A stretch of DNA of 8,166 nt. Origin: Gammaproteobacteria bacterium (lineage in GTDB: Bacteria > Pseudomonadota > Gammaproteobacteria > Thiohalospirales > Thiohalospiraceae). The notes below the pieces were generated by a model that was not told the DNA's origin, did not search any database, and worked only from the letters and a program-made list of their open reading frames with translations. A program made the position numbers and the translations under genes. Shown here piece after piece: positions 6,681-8,166 of the stretch. Positions within the stretch are counted from its first letter, which is position 1. Each line of letters begins with the position of its first letter. Where the stretch lies: NCBI GenBank assembly GCA_014762485.1, contig JABURU010000325.1, positions 1-8,166 on the forward strand, written 5' to 3'.

Positions 6681-7367
6681 ATGATCAATGGTATCTGCTT
6701 CGATCTTTTTCATACTCTCGTCGATGTGGGATCGGTTCCCATGCACATCGGCCGCTATACTGCGGATATACTGGGGCTAGATAGAGATGAGTGGAACCGC
6801 GCCTGTTTTAGCCAGGCACATATCATTACGGAAAAAACTGATCACTTTCATAGTGTGAAAAACTTAGCCCACAGTATTAAGCCTTCAATACCGGAAAGCC
6901 TGATTGAGACAGCAGTGATGGAGCGTCAAAATCGCTTTAACCATGCCTTGATGAATATCGAGCCAGGGATCACCGAAACATTACAGCAGTTACGTCAACT
7001 CGGCATTAAGCTTGCTCTCGTTTCCAATGCCTCTAGCGGTGAAGTGAAGGCCTGGCCAGCTTCCCCTCTTGCCCAGCTGTTTGATAGTGCCATCTTTAGT
7101 TGCGATGTTGGCGCGCGTAAGCCCGAAAAAGAGATATATCATGCCGCACTGAATGATCTGCAGTTAAATGCCGAGCAGTGCCTGTTTGTGGGGGACGGTG
7201 GTAGCAATGAGCATCATGGTGCTCGACAGGTAGGGTTACAGCCTGTACTCATTACCCGCTACCTTCATAGCGCGGTAAAGATGGAGCAGCAGCGTGAGCT
7301 AGTGGAGTGGGAAATTGAAACCATTCCGCAGATATTACCCTTGCTGAAAACCATCAACGGGCAATAA
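6681..7367 (+). CDS. HAD-superfamily hydrolase
   Basis: A 228-residue cytoplasmic HAD hydrolase with a C1-type helical cap (about 17-90). Motif I is FDLFHTLVD with nucleophile Asp8; the position two residues on, usually the Asp general acid of phosphatases, is Phe10. Motif II is LVSNAS with Ser115, motif III Lys147 in GARKPEKEIY, and motif IV GDGGSNEHHGA with Asp172 and Glu177. The DLF form occurs in many family members near haloacid dehalogenases and YjjG-like enzymes, so phosphatase, dehalogenase or other activity cannot be told from sequence; the substrate is unknown. I start at ATG 6681, which places motif I at residues 7-15 as usual in the family. The frame stays open upstream to a TTG at 6594, but that would overlap the divergent CBS gene and add 29 residues unlike the family. 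No clear Shine-Dalgarno precedes 6681. It converges on the HU gene across a shared hairpin. Confidence 0.82.
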   Translation: MINGICFDLFHTLVDVGSVPMHIGRYTADILGLDRDEWNRACFSQAHIITEKTDHFHSVKNLAHSIKPSIPESLIETAVMERQNRFNHALMNIEPGITETLQQLRQLGIKLALVSNASSGEVKAWPASPLAQLFDSAIFSCDVGARKPEKEIYHAALNDLQLNAEQCLFVGDGGSNEHHGARQVGLQPVLITRYLHSAVKMEQQRELVEWEIETIPQILPLLKTINGQ

Positions 7368-7389
7368 AAAAGCCGGGCGATTGCCCGGC
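7366..7389 (-). terminator. Rho-independent terminator of the HU gene, shared with the HAD gene
   Basis: A perfect 7-bp GC-rich stem, GCCGGGC (7372-7378) with GCCCGGC (7383-7389), closes a GATT loop. On the minus strand it is followed by six T residues (complement of 7366-7371), ideal for ending HU transcripts 13 bases after the stop. On the plus strand it is followed by CCCTTTC, so it may also end HAD transcripts, less strongly. Confidence 0.87.
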
Positions 7390-7402
7390 CCTTTCATCCA
7401 AA

Positions 7403-7789
7403 TCAGGACACCATGTCTTTGGCGCCCTTCAGCGGAGTGATTTTTACCACGTTACGGGCTGGCTTGGCCTTAAACATAGTCTCTTCACCCGTGAACGGGT
7501 TAATCCCTTTACGAGCCCTGGTGGCGGGCTTGCGTACTACTTTCATCTTCGCCAGACCAGGTAGAGTGAACATGCCTGCGCCACTTTTCTTCAAGTGGCC
7601 TTCGATGATTTCAGACATCGCATCAAATACTGCGACAACTTCCTTCTTCTTCAGGTCAGTTTTTTCAGCGATGGCTGCATATAGTGCAGATTTTGTCATC
7701 GGCTCCTTAATCGCTTTTACACGCTTGGCTACAGTTGTAACCTTCTTCTTTGCGGCTTTCTTTTTTGCAGCCTTTTTCTTGGTCGCCAT
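7403..7789 (-). CDS. HU-family nucleoid protein with lysine/alanine-rich N-terminal tail
   Basis: A 128-residue DNA-binding protein. Residues about 31-125 form the HU/IHF fold: MTKSALYAAIAEKTDL (N-terminal helix), GAGMFTLPGLAKMKVV (core strands), then the DNA-clasping arm with INPFTGEE, where Pro98 is the residue expected to wedge into the minor groove. Before it lies a 30-residue basic tail with KKKAA repeats at 4-16, like histone H1 or AlgP. Ordinary HU is about 90 residues without a tail; Deinococcus HU carries an N-terminal basic extension and mycobacterial HU a C-terminal one. The tail should strengthen non-specific DNA binding or compaction. The ATG is certain: AGGAG (7796-7800 complement) lies 6 bases upstream. 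The gene has its own terminator and a long leader containing a palindrome, so it is probably monocistronic and may be regulated. It is divergent from yjbQ. Confidence 0.9.
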   Translation of the reverse strand: MATKKKAAKKKAAKKKVTTVAKRVKAIKEPMTKSALYAAIAEKTDLKKKEVVAVFDAMSEIIEGHLKKSGAGMFTLPGLAKMKVVRKPATRARKGINPFTGEETMFKAKPARNVVKITPLKGAKDMVS

Positions 7790-7835
7790 GGATTGCTCCT
7801 GAATAAGTTGGCAAATAATTGTGAGTCCGGATTAA

Positions 7836-7851
7836 ATCGTAAAATTACGAT
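7836..7851. promoter_or_regulatory. Palindrome in the HU leader / yjbQ upstream region (possible operator)
   Basis: ATCGTAA (7836-7842) and TTACGAT (7845-7851) are perfect inverted arms separated by AA. The size and symmetry suit a dimeric repressor or activator. It lies downstream of the predicted HU transcript start and just upstream of the expected yjbQ -35 region, so a bound protein could affect both. No known operator is recognised. Confidence 0.45.
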
Positions 7852-7881
7852 GTCACCCATAAAACCCTTTCCGTGGGCTTG

Positions 7882-7887
7882 TATAAT
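7882..7887 (+). promoter_or_regulatory. Putative -10 element for yjbQ
   Basis: A perfect TATAAT lies 55 bases before the yjbQ ATG. No recognisable -35 hexamer sits 16-18 bases upstream, so the promoter may need an activator or the match may be fortuitous. Transcription would start near 7894, giving a leader of about 50 bases. Confidence 0.4.
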
Positions 7888-7899
7888 GATACACGGGTG

Positions 7900-7927
7900 A
7901 TTTTATGTGGTTTTTTTCATTTGTAAA
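7900..7927 (-). promoter_or_regulatory. Sigma70-type promoter for the HU gene
   Basis: On the minus strand TTTACA (7922-7927, 5 of 6 to consensus) and TAAAAT (7900-7905, 5 of 6) are separated by 16 bases. Transcription would start near 7893, leaving a leader of about 100 bases before the HU start. It faces and overlaps the yjbQ leader, so the two promoters probably interfere. Confidence 0.5.
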
Positions 7928-7942
7928 CATTTTAGGCTGTAA

Positions 7943-8166
7943 ATGATTTGTAAAATTGAGTTAGAAGTATCGGGTCAGGGACTGTGGATGTTCACCGACG
8001 AGGTAGAAAAAAAGGTTGCCGAGGCCAATATTCAAGAAGGCTTATGTACTTTATTCGTCCAACATACCTCGGCCAGTTTACTGATACAGGAAAATGCCGA
8101 TCCCAGTGCGCGACGTGATCTTGAAAACTGGCTTAACCGCCTGGTAACAGAAAATGATCCGCTATA
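7943..8166 (+). CDS. yjbQ: YjbQ/UPF0047 family protein, N-terminal part
   Basis: The first 74 codons of a gene that runs off the right edge; the usual family length is about 130-140 residues. The hallmark blocks are present: EGLCTLFVQHTSASLLIQEN with His41, then NADPSARRDLENWL. Family members are annotated as secondary thiamine-phosphate synthase enzymes because YjbQ of E. coli shows weak thiamine phosphate synthase activity, but the physiological role is unclear. TAGG at 7933-7936 lies 6 bases before the ATG and is a fair ribosome binding site. The start fits the family opening, where a short strand (KIELEVSGQGLW) comes first. It is divergent from the HU gene, with overlapping promoters. Family assignment is secure; function is not. 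Confidence 0.88.
   Translation, partial: MICKIELEVSGQGLWMFTDEVEKKVAEANIQEGLCTLFVQHTSASLLIQENADPSARRDLENWLNRLVTENDPL

Noticed and set aside
7413..7802. 129-codon open frame on the plus strand opposite the HU gene
   Set aside because: It is the antisense of a lysine/alanine-rich gene, giving a low-complexity FFFAAFFF reading; the HU frame has family motifs, a ribosome binding site and a terminator.
7853..7901. TCACCC and GGGTGA inverted arms flanking the yjbQ -10 element
   Set aside because: Six-base arms separated by about 37 bases are expected by chance and do not form a compact operator or terminator.

Overview
The window looks like chromosomal DNA of a gammaproteobacterium. This is inferred from a FolM-type pteridine reductase beside a MidA-type methyltransferase, an HU paralogue of the lysine-tailed type, a YjbQ protein and a CBS protein of a style common in that class. 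I cannot place it more closely. There are no tRNA or rRNA genes, CRISPR arrays, insertion sequences or phage genes, and no gene-free stretch longer than about 155 bases.

Layout. The left edge (1-148, minus) is the start of a MidA/COG1565 methyltransferase, divergent from folM (224-958, plus). folM converges tail to tail on a large hybrid sensor kinase (972-4007, minus). The kinase lies downstream of a secreted TlpA-like thiol-disulfide oxidoreductase that carries a degenerate alpha/beta-hydrolase-like N-terminal domain (4075-5334, minus); the 67-base gap suggests one transcript. Divergent from that pair is a small outer-membrane beta-barrel gene (5468-5962, plus) ending in a clear terminator. 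Then come a two-CBS-domain protein (6008-6604, minus), a divergent HAD hydrolase (6681-7367, plus), an HU-family protein with a lysine/alanine N-terminal tail (7403-7789, minus) with its own terminator, and the start of a divergent YjbQ gene (7943 to the right edge, plus).

How the genes may work together. The most distinctive block is 972-5962: an envelope thiol oxidoreductase fusion, a membrane hybrid kinase and a divergent outer-membrane barrel. The kinase has a periplasmic sensor, a HAMP domain, a FixL-like PAS domain that keeps the positions of the haem-ligand histidine and the distal arginine, a kinase core, a pseudo-receiver and a true receiver, but no Hpt domain. Its ATP-binding G1 box reads DTGVW instead of DTGxG. 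A joint role in sensing oxygen or redox state at the envelope is possible but is inference only. The other genes are housekeeping: reduced pterin synthesis (folM), nucleoid structure (HU), and small regulatory or metabolic enzymes (CBS, HAD, YjbQ).
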